Shown here one piece after another: positions 43,177 through 51,417 of a stretch of 64,000 nucleotides of DNA (positions are counted from its first letter, which is position 1; each line of letters begins with the position of its first letter). This DNA comes from Faeciplasma sp900553675 (GTDB taxonomy: Bacteria; Bacillota; Clostridia; Oscillospirales; Ruminococcaceae). A program made the translations under genes and the position numbers. The stretch spans positions 62,001 to 126,000 of the forward strand of contig CAUAFG010000004.1 of the NCBI GenBank assembly GCA_958428235.1, read 5' to 3'. The notes under the pieces were generated by a model that did no database searches, had not been told where the DNA came from, and saw nothing but the letters and a program-made list of their open reading frames with translations.

Positions 43177-44379
43177 ATGTTACTTGCAATGACACAGGAT
43201 TTTGTCCGCGGAATTATCGACGGCGAAGGCGGAAGAATTTATTTCCCGAACAGCGGTTTGTTTAAGGACGGCATCAAAATCGACAACGTTATGTTCACCA
43301 TCCCCGGAATCAACCTTGAAATCTACTGGTACGGCTTTTTGATCGCGCTGGGCATGGTTTTGGCGATGATTTATGCCTACAAGAATATGCGTAAATTCGG
43401 CTTGGAGCCGGACAGGGTTACCGACACCATTCTTGCCGGATTTATCGGCGGAATCATCGGCGCGCGCGCATACTACGTTATTTTCAGCCTTGACAGATAC
43501 CTCACCGACGAGGGCACCTTCGACCTTAAAGCGGCTTTAGCCGTTCGCGACGGCGGACTTGCTATATACGGCGGAGTTATAGGCGCGCTTTTGTTCGGAG
43601 TTATCATGGCGAAGATACGCAAGGTCAAGCTTCCGCCGATGCTCGACCTTGTGGGAATGGGCTTTTTAATCGGTCAGTGTCTGGGCAGATGGGGCAACTT
43701 CTTCAATCAGGAGGCTTTCGGAGCAAAAACCACCCTGCCATGGGGTATGACCTCGCAGAAGATAATCAACGACCTTTATGCCTTCTACTACCCCGAAAAC
43801 GTCTCGATAGTAACCAACCGAGCCACCGAGATGATCGCTCACCCCTGCTTCTTGTATGAGTCGCTCTGGTGTCTTGTGGGATTCCTGGCTCTGCACTTCT
43901 ACAAAAAGCACCGCAAGTTCGACGGCGAGCTGTTCTTGCTCTACATCGGCTGGTACGGTTTAGGAAGATTCTGGATAGAAGGTCTGCGCACAGACAGCCT
44001 TTATCTCATCTACACCGACGCCTTAAAGCTTAAAGTCAGCCAGATAGTTGCGGGAGCCTGCGTAATATTCGCGCTGGTGCTTCTCATATATATGTATGTC
44101 ACCATTCGCAAAAAGGGCTACACCTTCTACCGCGACACCGACGAATCCAAGGTGCTTCTGCGAATCTACGACGAAAAGCTGCTTGCTTCAAAGAGAAAGA
44201 GCGGCAAGCACGCCGACGACAAGCTTGACGTGCATATTTTGGCTCCCGAATCTGAGGAAGATGCGGGGGAGACCCTCGAAAAAACAGGGAATGCTTCCAC
44301 GGAATTACTTTCCACGGAAGACACTTCCACCGAAGAATCATCCTCCGAAAAGTCTGACGGACAGGGCGAAAACGCCTGA
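43177..44379 (+). CDS. lgt: Prolipoprotein diacylglyceryl transferase
   Basis: This adds diacylglycerol to the lipobox Cys of prolipoproteins. The Lgt signature G-R-W-G-N-F-F-N-Q-E-A-F-G, the G-G-L-A-I-Y-G-G motif and about seven membrane segments are visible. At 400 residues it is longer than typical (~270-300) because of a hydrophilic C-terminal tail of some 75 residues ending in Ser/Thr/Glu repeats. It presumably serves the BtuF, GH26 and other lipoproteins of this genome. AAGGAG precedes the start. Confidence 0.95.
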   Translation: MLLAMTQDFVRGIIDGEGGRIYFPNSGLFKDGIKIDNVMFTIPGINLEIYWYGFLIALGMVLAMIYAYKNMRKFGLEPDRVTDTILAGFIGGIIGARAYYVIFSLDRYLTDEGTFDLKAALAVRDGGLAIYGGVIGALLFGVIMAKIRKVKLPPMLDLVGMGFLIGQCLGRWGNFFNQEAFGAKTTLPWGMTSQKIINDLYAFYYPENVSIVTNRATEMIAHPCFLYESLWCLVGFLALHFYKKHRKFDGELFLLYIGWYGLGRFWIEGLRTDSLYLIYTDALKLKVSQIVAGACVIFALVLLIYMYVTIRKKGYTFYRDTDESKVLLRIYDEKLLASKRKSGKHADDKLDVHILAPESEEDAGETLEKTGNASTELLSTEDTSTEESSSEKSDGQGENA

Positions 44380-44419
44380 GAACATCGGCGCGCAAAATCA
44401 TGAAAGGGAATGAAAGAAA

Positions 44420-45274
44420 ATGGCAAATATAATTGACGGTAAAGCTATAGCCGCCCAAATTAGGGAGACTATAAAAAAGGAGGCTGCGCGGTTCTCCACG
44501 GTTTCGGGGATAATCCCCGGGCTGGCTGTAATCCTTGTGGGGGACGATCCGGCTTCAAAAATATACGTAAGGAACAAGAAAAAGGCATGCGAGGAGTGCG
44601 GCTTCAAGTCGTTTGAATACGTTCTTCCGGAGGGGACTCCCGAAGTCGTTCTGATTGAGCTTATAGAAAAGCTGAACAAGGACCCCGAGGTTCACGGAAT
44701 CCTCTGCCAGCTCCCACTGCCCAAGCACATCGACGAAAAGGCGGTTATAGAGGCGATATCCCCCAAAAAGGATGTCGATGCATTCCATCCCGCAAACGTG
44801 GGCAGGATAATGACCGGCGAATACAGCTTTTTGCCCTGCACACCGGCGGGAGTTATGGAGCTTATAAAGTCAACCGGCGTAGAGGTTGCAGGAAAGAAAT
44901 GCGTTGTTGTGGGAAGAAGCAACATAGTCGGCAAGCCGATGGCAATGCTTCTGCTCCATGCAAACGGCACTGTTACCATCTGCCACTCGAAGACTGCTGA
45001 CCTCAGAAAGGAATGTTCAGAGGCGGACATACTTGTAGTCGCCACCGGCAAGGCAAAGATGATAACCGCCGACATGGTAAAAGAGGGCGCGGTTGTAATC
45101 GACGTCGGCATGGACAGGGACGAAAACGGCAAGCTCTGTGGAGACGTGGACTTTGATGAGGTCTCGCAGAAGGCGGGATACATCACGCCTGTTCCCGGGG
45201 GAGTGGGACCGATGACTATTGCTATGCTGATGCGCAACACATATACTGCGGCGAAGTTGACGGTTATTAAATGA
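44420..45274 (+). CDS. folD: Methylene-THF dehydrogenase / methenyl-THF cyclohydrolase
   Basis: This is the bifunctional one-carbon enzyme of 284 residues. It shows the Y-V-R-N-K-K-K-A-C catalytic Lys segment, Q-L-P-L-P, the NAD(P) site V-V-G-R-S-N-I-V-G-K-P, and the C-terminal P-G-G-V-G-P-M-T. It is about 40 bp after lgt and likely in the same transcript. A family-4 structured element begins right after its stop codon. Confidence 0.96.
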   Translation: MANIIDGKAIAAQIRETIKKEAARFSTVSGIIPGLAVILVGDDPASKIYVRNKKKACEECGFKSFEYVLPEGTPEVVLIELIEKLNKDPEVHGILCQLPLPKHIDEKAVIEAISPKKDVDAFHPANVGRIMTGEYSFLPCTPAGVMELIKSTGVEVAGKKCVVVGRSNIVGKPMAMLLLHANGTVTICHSKTADLRKECSEADILVVATGKAKMITADMVKEGAVVIDVGMDRDENGKLCGDVDFDEVSQKAGYITPVPGGVGPMTIAMLMRNTYTAAKLTVIK

Positions 45275-45275
45275 A

Positions 45276-45470
45276 GCAGACGTCACTCACTTTGATATAG
45301 TCGCACCATTGTCTGCCGTCTGCCGCGTTTACTACGTCTTTGGACTTAATGTTGCGGTGTGGGAAAGCAATCTGCTCCGTCTTATACTATCGCTTAGATT
45401 TTTAGGACGTAAACGCCCAACTTTTGTTTAGTCTCTTTTATAGTTTGAGCAGAGCTATATTGTAAAGGCG
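45276..45470 (+). ncRNA. Candidate structured RNA element, copy B (family 4)
   Basis: This matches the element after mfd. Stem 1 is GCAGACG (45276-45282) with CGTCTGC (45317-45323). Stem 2 is GCGTTTACTACGTC (45325-45338) with GACGTAAACGC (45406-45416). The tail again has AACTTTTGTTTAGT and TTTTATAGTTTGAGCA. Compared with copy A the paired bases change on both sides, while the stems and the tail stay. Confidence 0.5.
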
Positions 45471-45494
45471 GGTTAGTTGTGCGCTTGACGACGC

Positions 45495-45570
45495 GATGAG
45501 GTATCAAGCATTTCACCATGCGGTGAAACGGCTTGCGCCGACGGATTTTAAGAGCGGCTTTGCCCTGCTT
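45495..45570. repeat. Short palindromes before the VanW gene
   Basis: ATTTCACC..GGTGAAAC and GCGGCTTTGCC-type units, related to those at 23.4 and 25.2 kb. Confidence 0.5.
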
Positions 45571-45584
45571 TTTGGAGGAATATT

Positions 45585-46409
45585 ATGGCTGAAAGAAAGC
45601 TTTTTTGCGAGATTTCTCCGCTTACATATAAAATATCCGTGTTTAAATGCTGCACGGTTCGGCGGGTTCGCGACCTGCTTTCGCGGGAGCGGTTTGCTAA
45701 AAAGAAGTCTGCGGACAAGCTGCCGGTGGTGGTATACAGGCACAGCTCGCTTATACGCCGCACTTTAGGCAATGTCGACCCTGTTTTGCAGGATAACAAG
45801 GCGGTAAATCTTGCTTTGTCCTGTCCCAAGGTGTCCGGAATAATCGTGAATCCCGGGGAGGTATTCTCGTTCTGGAGGCTTGTGGGAGCGTGCCGCGCGC
45901 GTGACGGCTACAAGGAAGGGCTTACCATCTCAAACGGCAAAACCTCAAAGGGCGTTGGCGGGGGAATGTGCCAGTTTACCAATCTTATCCACTGGATGGT
46001 TCTGCACACTCCGCTGGAAATCGTGGAGCACCACCACCACGACCGCTTTGACCTTTTCCCCGACTGCGGCAGAAAGGTGCCCTTCGGCACGGGGACGTCG
46101 ATCATGTACAACTACCTCGACTACCGTTTTAAAAACGTCACCTCACAGCCGTGGCAGATAATCGTCTGGGTGGACGACAAGTACCTCCACGGCGAGATAA
46201 GGACAACTATCCCATTAAACGTAAAATACCATATTCACGCCGAGGGGGACAGGTTTGTCAAGGAGGAGGACGGATATTATCGGGTCGGCAGGGTTATACG
46301 CAGCTGCATTGACAAGGCTGACGGCAGGGTGATATCCTCCGAGGTCATCAGGGAGAATCATGCTAAGGTGATGTATGAAATAGATGAAACAAGGCTCGCG
46401 CAGTCGTGA
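45585..46409 (+). CDS. VanW-family protein
   Basis: A 274-residue protein with the VanW core: N-P-G-E-V-F-S-F-W-R-L-V-G, G-Y-K-E-G-L-T-I, and G-V-G-G-G-M-C-Q-F-T-N-L-I-H-W, the Cys-containing motif of the family. VanW is an accessory protein of some vancomycin-resistance clusters, but homologues are common in Clostridia without resistance genes, and no van ligase is nearby. No signal peptide is evident. TTGGAGGAA precedes the start. Biochemical role unknown. Confidence 0.88.
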   Translation: MAERKLFCEISPLTYKISVFKCCTVRRVRDLLSRERFAKKKSADKLPVVVYRHSSLIRRTLGNVDPVLQDNKAVNLALSCPKVSGIIVNPGEVFSFWRLVGACRARDGYKEGLTISNGKTSKGVGGGMCQFTNLIHWMVLHTPLEIVEHHHHDRFDLFPDCGRKVPFGTGTSIMYNYLDYRFKNVTSQPWQIIVWVDDKYLHGEIRTTIPLNVKYHIHAEGDRFVKEEDGYYRVGRVIRSCIDKADGRVISSEVIRENHAKVMYEIDETRLAQS

Positions 46410-46427
46410 AGACCGTGCGAGCCTTTT
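46391..46427 (+). terminator. Terminator of the VanW gene, overlapping its stop codon
   Basis: AAGGCTCGC pairs with GCGAGCCTT around a short loop, followed by TTTT. The stem's left arm lies in the last codons of the gene. Confidence 0.8.
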
Positions 46428-46446
46428 GGTTTGTTGGGGGATATAG

Positions 46447-46680
46447 GTGCGGTTTTGGCTATTACTGAGTGCAGGGATTGACGTTCTCCGAACGTCAATA
46501 GGGAGACCCCCGACGAGGGTCTCCCCACGTAAAAACAGTCCACTGGACTGTTTTTACTCCCCATCCTGCGTTTCGCTTGCGCAAGAGATTTCGCTCCCTG
46601 CGGGGAGCGACTCGGGGCGCCGCCCCGAGACCCTGTCAGCCTTTCGAGAAAGGCTGAATCTAAAGCTTTTAGCTTTTGCT
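46447..46680 (+). repeat. Family-2 hairpin-mosaic element, copy A
   Basis: A chain of adjoining hairpins: GACGTTCTCCGAACGTC, GGGAGACC..GGTCTCCC, AAACAGTCCACTGGACTGTTT, GCTCCCTGCGGGGAGC, CTCGGGGCGCCGCCCCGAG and CAGCCTTTCGAGAAAGGCTG. Copy B at 48041-48330 shares the order but swaps several hairpins. It fills the space between convergent genes; the open frame across it is not a gene. Confidence 0.85.
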
Positions 46681-46689
46681 TTTGCTACT

Positions 46690-47799
46690 TCAGATACCTT
46701 TTATAACACACTCAAATCCCGTAAGCAATATCAAAAATCCGAAGTTAATCGCGGAAAACTCCAAAAGATACCTTCCCGCCTTGCCGGGGTTATGCTTTAA
46801 ATACTCCCTGAAAGTAATCAGGCTTGCCAGCGAGGCGATTATCGTCCCAACGCCGCCGATATTCACGCCGACAAGCAGGTCGGGGTAATTGCCGGTGAAT
46901 CCCGAAAGCAGAATCGCCGAGGGGACATTTGAAATAAACTGGCAGCTTAATATACTGAAAAGCAGCGTGTTTTTCTTTAAAAGTCCCGAAAGCAGCGACA
47001 CCACCGGCTGGATTCTTGCCATATTTCCGGCAAAAATGAAGAAGAACACAAACGTTAAAAGCAGGGGATAGTCAACGCTTGCGATTGCGTGTCTGTCCGC
47101 GAACATAAGGGCTATGAAGATTACGACCAAGCCGATCTGATAGGGTATCCCGCGGAAGACTATTCCGATTGACAGTGCAAACAGCACAAGGTAGAACGCC
47201 GTTCTTCTGACGTCGAGCTTTGGCGGGGTGTCGTTTAAGGAAAGCTTTTCAGCCGGAAGAACCAGGCAGCACACGGTTATAACGCTGATGGCGGCAACAA
47301 ACGGCGGAGCCATAATCCTGATAAATTCGAGATTCGGTATCTCAAACTTTGTGTAGAGATACAAATTCTGCGGGTTGCCGAACGGCGTAAGCATACCGCC
47401 CAAGTTTGCGGCGACGTTTTGCAGGATGAAGACATACGCCATATACCTCTCCTTACCGGTCGAGGACAGAACAAAGTAGCCCAGCGGCAGGAAGGTTAAA
47501 AGCGCCATATCGTTGGCAATCAGCATCGAGCCGATAAAGGTTATGTAAACCAGCGCAAGCACGCATAGCCGCAGGCTTTTAAAGCGTTCCACGACCTTTT
47601 CAGCCAGAATATAGAAGAAGTTGACGTCTTTCAGCGCGCAGACCACCGCTAAAACGCAGAACAGGCAGGCAAGGGTTTTATAGTCGAAGTAGCCTAAATA
47701 CTTTTCGTCCACGGGGACAATGAACGAGGTTATCAGAGCCGCCGCGAATGCGATTGTCATAACGGCGTTCTTTTTTACGAATGCTAAAACTTTGGTCAT
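46690..47799 (-). CDS. ArsB/NhaD-superfamily (SLC13-like) anion permease
   Basis: A 369-residue protein with about ten hydrophobic segments. It has the ion-transporter hallmarks N-D-M-A-L-L-T-F-L-P near residue 100, N-V-A-A-N-L-G-G-M-L-T-P-F-G-N-P-Q-N (helix hairpin with conserved Asn/Pro), and a second half S-N-V-P-S-A-I-L-L. Members carry dicarboxylates, sulfate, arsenite or Na+/H+. The substrate is not determinable here. It is monocistronic and convergent with the VanW gene. Confidence 0.85.
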   Translation of the reverse strand: MTKVLAFVKKNAVMTIAFAAALITSFIVPVDEKYLGYFDYKTLACLFCVLAVVCALKDVNFFYILAEKVVERFKSLRLCVLALVYITFIGSMLIANDMALLTFLPLGYFVLSSTGKERYMAYVFILQNVAANLGGMLTPFGNPQNLYLYTKFEIPNLEFIRIMAPPFVAAISVITVCCLVLPAEKLSLNDTPPKLDVRRTAFYLVLFALSIGIVFRGIPYQIGLVVIFIALMFADRHAIASVDYPLLLTFVFFFIFAGNMARIQPVVSLLSGLLKKNTLLFSILSCQFISNVPSAILLSGFTGNYPDLLVGVNIGGVGTIIASLASLITFREYLKHNPGKAGRYLLEFSAINFGFLILLTGFECVIKGI

Positions 47800-48040
47800 A
47801 TTTATACCTTATTTATAAATAGATTTTTCACACCGGAATAATTTAGCACTATTTTTTTGCGTTGTCAATAGGTTTTAGTGCGATGGATATGTCCCGCACG
47901 CGAATTTTGTAAGCTTTAGTGAATTTTGTTGACGTGCGGGGGATTTTGTGCTATAATTTGACAAAGGGATGGTGGCAGGATTGAGGGTTCTGCGGGTTTA
48001 TATTGTCGTGAGCTTATGGGTTTGCTGCTGTATTTGGGTG

Positions 48041-48330
48041 AGGTGTTGGCTATTACCGAGTGCAGTCATGGACGCACTTCGTGCGCCCATCGGGAGACCC
48101 CCGACGAGGGTCTCCCCACGTAAAAACAGTCCACTGGACTGTTTGCACTTATTTCGACCGTTAAGGTCGGAATTAGTGCTTCTCCCCATCCTGCGTTTCG
48201 CTAGCGCAAGGGGTTTCGCTCCCTGCGGGGAGCGACGAGGGCTCCTCGCCCTCGACCTCGCAAGGGCTCCTCGCCCCTTGACCCTCGCCAGCCTTTCGAG
48301 AAAGGCTGGATCTAAAGCTTTTAATTTTTT
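48041..48330 (+). repeat. Family-2 hairpin-mosaic element, copy B
   Basis: It shares GGGAGACC..GGTCTCCC, the AAACAGTCCACTGGACTGTTT hairpin, GCTCCCTGCGGGGAGC and CAGCCTTTCGAGAAAGGCTG with copy A. It carries different or additional hairpins (GACGCACTTCGTGCGCC, GCACTTATTTCGACC..GGTCGGAATTAGTGC, CGAGGGCTCCTCGCCCTCG). The remainder of the gap 47800-48414 is AT-rich with no gene seen. Confidence 0.85.
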
Positions 48331-48414
48331 GCTATTGACACTTTGGTTTTCGCCAAACTAAGGCACATCTTGAAAAGAAATTTGCGAATATAATGAAAAT
48401 ATTTCAAAAACCCC

Positions 48415-48443
48415 TTTACAAATCTGCGGAAATGTGATATCAT
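48415..48443 (+). promoter_or_regulatory. rpsO promoter
   Basis: TTTACA (48415-48420), 17-bp spacer, TATCAT (48438-48443), leaving a leader of about 120 nt. Confidence 0.7.
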
Positions 48444-48481
48444 ACCATATGTGTGACATCGCGCGCACAAAAATTACCGCA

Positions 48482-48545
48482 GTCGCTGAAAGCGGGCTAA
48501 GCCCATTTTATGGGAATGATACCCGCCGCTTTCTATGCTGTCGGA
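48482..48545 (+). promoter_or_regulatory. Candidate S15-binding autoregulatory leader
   Basis: The rpsO leader can form AAGCGGG with CCCGCCGCTT enclosing GGGCTAAGCCCA..TGGGAATGATA, a three-way or pseudoknot-like fold of the size that ribosomal protein S15 recognises in its own mRNA in several bacteria. Confidence 0.5.
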
Positions 48546-48571
48546 AAAAATTATGAAAGAGGTATATTAAA

Positions 48572-48838
48572 ATGCTGTTAAAAGACGAAAAGCTGGCTAT
48601 TATCGATGCCAACAAGCTTTCTGAAAACGACACCGGCTCGCCCGAGGTTCAGATTGCTATACTTTCCAAGAGAATTGCCGATCTTACCGAACATCTCAAG
48701 ATTCACAAAAACGACCACCACTCCAGAAGAGGACTTCTTAAGATGGTCGGACGCAGACGTAATCTTTTGAACTACCTTCAGAAGACCGATATCAACCGTT
48801 ACCGTGCAATCGTTGAAAAGCTCGGCCTCAGAAAGTAA
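48572..48838 (+). CDS. rpsO: 30S ribosomal protein uS15
   Basis: The 88-residue protein has the S15 core L-T-E-H-L-K-I-H-K-N-D-H-H-S-R-R-G-L-L-K-M-V-G-R-R-R-N-L-L-N-Y-L. It binds 16S rRNA in the platform of the small subunit. AAAGAGG precedes the start. It lies upstream of pnp as in most bacteria; a terminator-like stem and a long hairpin separate them. Confidence 0.98.
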   Translation: MLLKDEKLAIIDANKLSENDTGSPEVQIAILSKRIADLTEHLKIHKNDHHSRRGLLKMVGRRRNLLNYLQKTDINRYRAIVEKLGLRK

Positions 48839-48857
48839 TTAATTATCGTACTAAAGG

Positions 48858-48900
48858 GCAGGAGCAAGCGCAAGTATTGTTTCCTGCTCTTTGAGTTTTT
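48858..48900 (+). terminator. Terminator or attenuator between rpsO and pnp
   Basis: GGGCAGGA pairs with TCCTGCTC across a short loop, followed by a T-rich stretch. Partial read-through to pnp is likely. Confidence 0.6.
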
Positions 48901-48995
48901 GTTTTCAGGCGCTGTTTTTTAGTAATAAATCAAGTCCTTCGCTTTCGTCTGCGGAAGATTTGATTTATTGCTAAAACATCCGCTTGAAAACAAAA
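48901..48995 (+). promoter_or_regulatory. Long double-stranded hairpin in the pnp leader
   Basis: The leader folds into a nearly continuous stem: GTTTTCA..GCG with CGC..TGAAAAC outside, and a 17-18-bp inner stem (TTTTAGTAATAAATCA with TGATTTATTGCTAAAA, one G-U). It resembles the RNase III-cut leader through which E. coli PNPase represses itself. Confidence 0.6.
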
Positions 48996-49027
48996 AACAT
49001 TTATTTTTAAACGGAGGAATATTAAAC

Positions 49028-51169
49028 ATGGCAATGTCAGAACTCAAAAAATTCGACAAGTACCACAAGTACGAAACCACCTTTGCAGGCAGACCGCTTG
49101 TTGTTGAGACGGGCAAAACCTGCGAGCTTTCAAACGGCTCCTGCTGGGTAAGATACGGAGAAACGGTGGTTATGGCTAACGTTACCGCTTCACCCAAGCC
49201 GCGTGAGGGCGTTGACTTCTTCCCTCTGTCGGTTGACTACGAGGAAAAGCTCTACTCTGTAGGCAGAATCCCCGGCTCGTTCACCAAGCGCGAGGGCAAG
49301 CCCACCGACAAGGCTATTCTCACATCAAGAATGGTTGACAGACCCATCCGCCCCTTGTTCCCCAAGGACATGCGCAACGACGTTAGCGTTGTTATGACCG
49401 TTATGGCTGTTGACCCCGACTGTTCGCCCGAAATCGCGGGTATGCTTGCAACATCTATCGCAATATCCATCTCTGATATTCCGTGGGCAGGTCCTATTGC
49501 CGGAATCAGCGTAGGTCTTGTCGACGGCGAAATCGTCCTCAACCCCACCTTGGAGCAGAGAGCCAATAATCACCTCAACCTCACCGTTGCCGGAACCATG
49601 GAAAAGATTGTAATGATAGAAGCCGGAGCCGACGAGGTCGACGACGAGACTATGCTTACAGCTATCAAAACCGGTCACAAGGAAATTCAGCGCATGGTTG
49701 AGTTTATCAACTCCATCAAGGCTGAAATCGGCAAGCCCAAGTTTGAGTTTGAGTCGATGGAGGTCGACCACGACCTGTTCGAGGCGATTGAAGCTATGTC
49801 CGCCGAGGATGTAAAGGTAGCTCTTGACACCGACGACAAGAACATCAGAGAAGCAAGGCTCCAGCCCATCAAGGACGCTATTCATGAGAGATTCGACCCC
49901 GAATATCCCGAGCAGGGCGCTATGATAGACGAGTGCATCTACAAGCTCCAGAAGAAGATTGTAAGAAACTGGCTTTACGAGGGCAAGCGTGTTGACGGCA
50001 GAGCGCTTGATCAGATAAGACCCCTTGCTGCCGAGGTCGGCATACTTCCCAGAGTACACGGCTCAGGTCTGTTCACAAGAGGTCAGACTCAGGTTCTCTC
50101 GATTGCGACACTGGGTCCCGTAAGCGATTCTCAGAAGCTGGACGGCTTGGATGAAGAAACCGAAAAGAGATATATCCACCACTATAACTTCCCGTCCTAC
50201 TCTGTAGGCGAGACTAAGCCCTCACGCGGACCGGGCAGACGTGAAATCGGTCACGGTGCTTTAGCTGAAAAGGCTTTGGTTCCTGTTCTTCCCTCGGTTG
50301 AGGAGTTCCCCTATGCAATAAGAGTTGTTTCCGAGGTTCTTTCCTCCAACGGCTCCACCTCGCAGGGCTCCATCTGCGGCTCAACTCTTGCTCTGATGGA
50401 TGCAGGCGTTCCGATAAAGGCTCCTGTTGCGGGCATTTCCTGCGGACTCATCACCAAAGAAGACGGCTCGTTTGCGACAATGGTCGACATTCAGGGCTTA
50501 GAGGACTTCTTTGGCGACATGGACTTTAAGGTTGGCGGAACACACAAGGGTATCACCGCAATTCAGGTAGATATCAAGGTTGACGGCTTAACCTACGAAA
50601 TCATCGAGGAAGCATTCGCTAAGACCCACAAGGCAAGGGATTATATACTCGACGAGATCATGGCTAAGGCAATTGCCGAGCCCAGACCGCAGGTTTCCAA
50701 GTGGGCTCCCAAGATGCTCACCACCAAGGTTCCCGTTGACAAGATCAGAGAGGTTATCGGTTCGGGCGGAAAGGTCATCCAAAAGATTTCTGCCGACTGC
50801 GACGTTAAAATCGACATCAACGACGACGGTAATGTATTCGTATCCGGACTTGATATGGAAAAGGCTCAGACGGCTATCTCCATCATCAACACCATCGCAT
50901 TCGACCCCGAAATCGGCTCTATCTACAAGGGCAAGGTTACAAGGCTGATGAACTTTGGCGCATTCGTTGAAATCGCCCCCGGCAAGGAGGGCTTGGTGCA
51001 CATCTCCAAGCTTGATATGCAGAGAGTAGGCAAGGTTGAGGATGTTGTTTCCGTTGGCGACGAGATAGTTGTTAAGGTTGTCGAGATTGACGATCAGGGC
51101 AGACTTAACCTCAGCCGCAAGGATGCATTGGTTGATCTGGCTGCAAAACGCGCCCAGAAGAACGACTGA
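49028..51169 (+). CDS. pnp: Polyribonucleotide nucleotidyltransferase (PNPase)
   Basis: This is a phosphorolytic 3'-5' exoribonuclease. The 713 residues contain two RNase PH domains (F-T-K-R-E-G-K-P-T-D-K-A-I-L and G-E-T-K-P-S-R-G-P-G-R-R-E-I-G-H-G), a KH domain (V-I-G-S-G-G-K-V-I-Q-K-I) and an S1 domain (Y-K-G-K-V-T-R-L-M-N-F-G-A-F-V). The start at 49028 is preferred over 48968 because of the GGAGG at 49013 and because the longer start lies inside the leader hairpin. Confidence 0.97.
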   Translation: MAMSELKKFDKYHKYETTFAGRPLVVETGKTCELSNGSCWVRYGETVVMANVTASPKPREGVDFFPLSVDYEEKLYSVGRIPGSFTKREGKPTDKAILTSRMVDRPIRPLFPKDMRNDVSVVMTVMAVDPDCSPEIAGMLATSIAISISDIPWAGPIAGISVGLVDGEIVLNPTLEQRANNHLNLTVAGTMEKIVMIEAGADEVDDETMLTAIKTGHKEIQRMVEFINSIKAEIGKPKFEFESMEVDHDLFEAIEAMSAEDVKVALDTDDKNIREARLQPIKDAIHERFDPEYPEQGAMIDECIYKLQKKIVRNWLYEGKRVDGRALDQIRPLAAEVGILPRVHGSGLFTRGQTQVLSIATLGPVSDSQKLDGLDEETEKRYIHHYNFPSYSVGETKPSRGPGRREIGHGALAEKALVPVLPSVEEFPYAIRVVSEVLSSNGSTSQGSICGSTLALMDAGVPIKAPVAGISCGLITKEDGSFATMVDIQGLEDFFGDMDFKVGGTHKGITAIQVDIKVDGLTYEIIEEAFAKTHKARDYILDEIMAKAIAEPRPQVSKWAPKMLTTKVPVDKIREVIGSGGKVIQKISADCDVKIDINDDGNVFVSGLDMEKAQTAISIINTIAFDPEIGSIYKGKVTRLMNFGAFVEIAPGKEGLVHISKLDMQRVGKVEDVVSVGDEIVVKVVEIDDQGRLNLSRKDALVDLAAKRAQKND

Positions 51170-51193
51170 TCTATAAGCATATTAAACTAATTC

Positions 51194-51343
51194 ACTGTCA
51201 GACTGCAAAACGCAATGCTGTTTACCGCTGAAAAGCTGCAAAAGCCGCATAAAACCGTCATATCATGGATTTTATGCCGCCTTTAGTACAGTTAAAAAAC
51301 GGTAAAAAGTATGATAACTTTTGTGCAGTCTGACAGTTTTTTA
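51194..51343 (+). terminator. Structured 3' region with long-range stem ending pnp
   Basis: ACTGTCAGACTGCAAAA (51194-51210) is complementary to TTTTGTGCAGTCTGACAGT (51319-51337), followed by T6. Between them a second stem GCATAAAA/TTTTATGC occurs. The T-run suggests termination; the ~110-nt enclosed region is larger than a normal terminator. Confidence 0.6.
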
Positions 51344-51417
51344 ATTTGCTATAGCTTTTATTCGTTTAATGTGCTATAATTGTATCATAGTTTTTTAAAT
51401 GAATAGGGGAAATAAAA

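Noticed and set aside
45585..46409. VanW as part of a vancomycin-resistance cluster
   Set aside because: No vanA/B-type ligase, vanH, vanX or vanRS genes are near, and VanW homologues are common in susceptible Clostridia.
47969..48361. 130-residue open frame
   Set aside because: It is the translation of the family-2 hairpin mosaic. A similar peptide at 46447-46800 comes from the other copy, and there is no ribosome-binding site.
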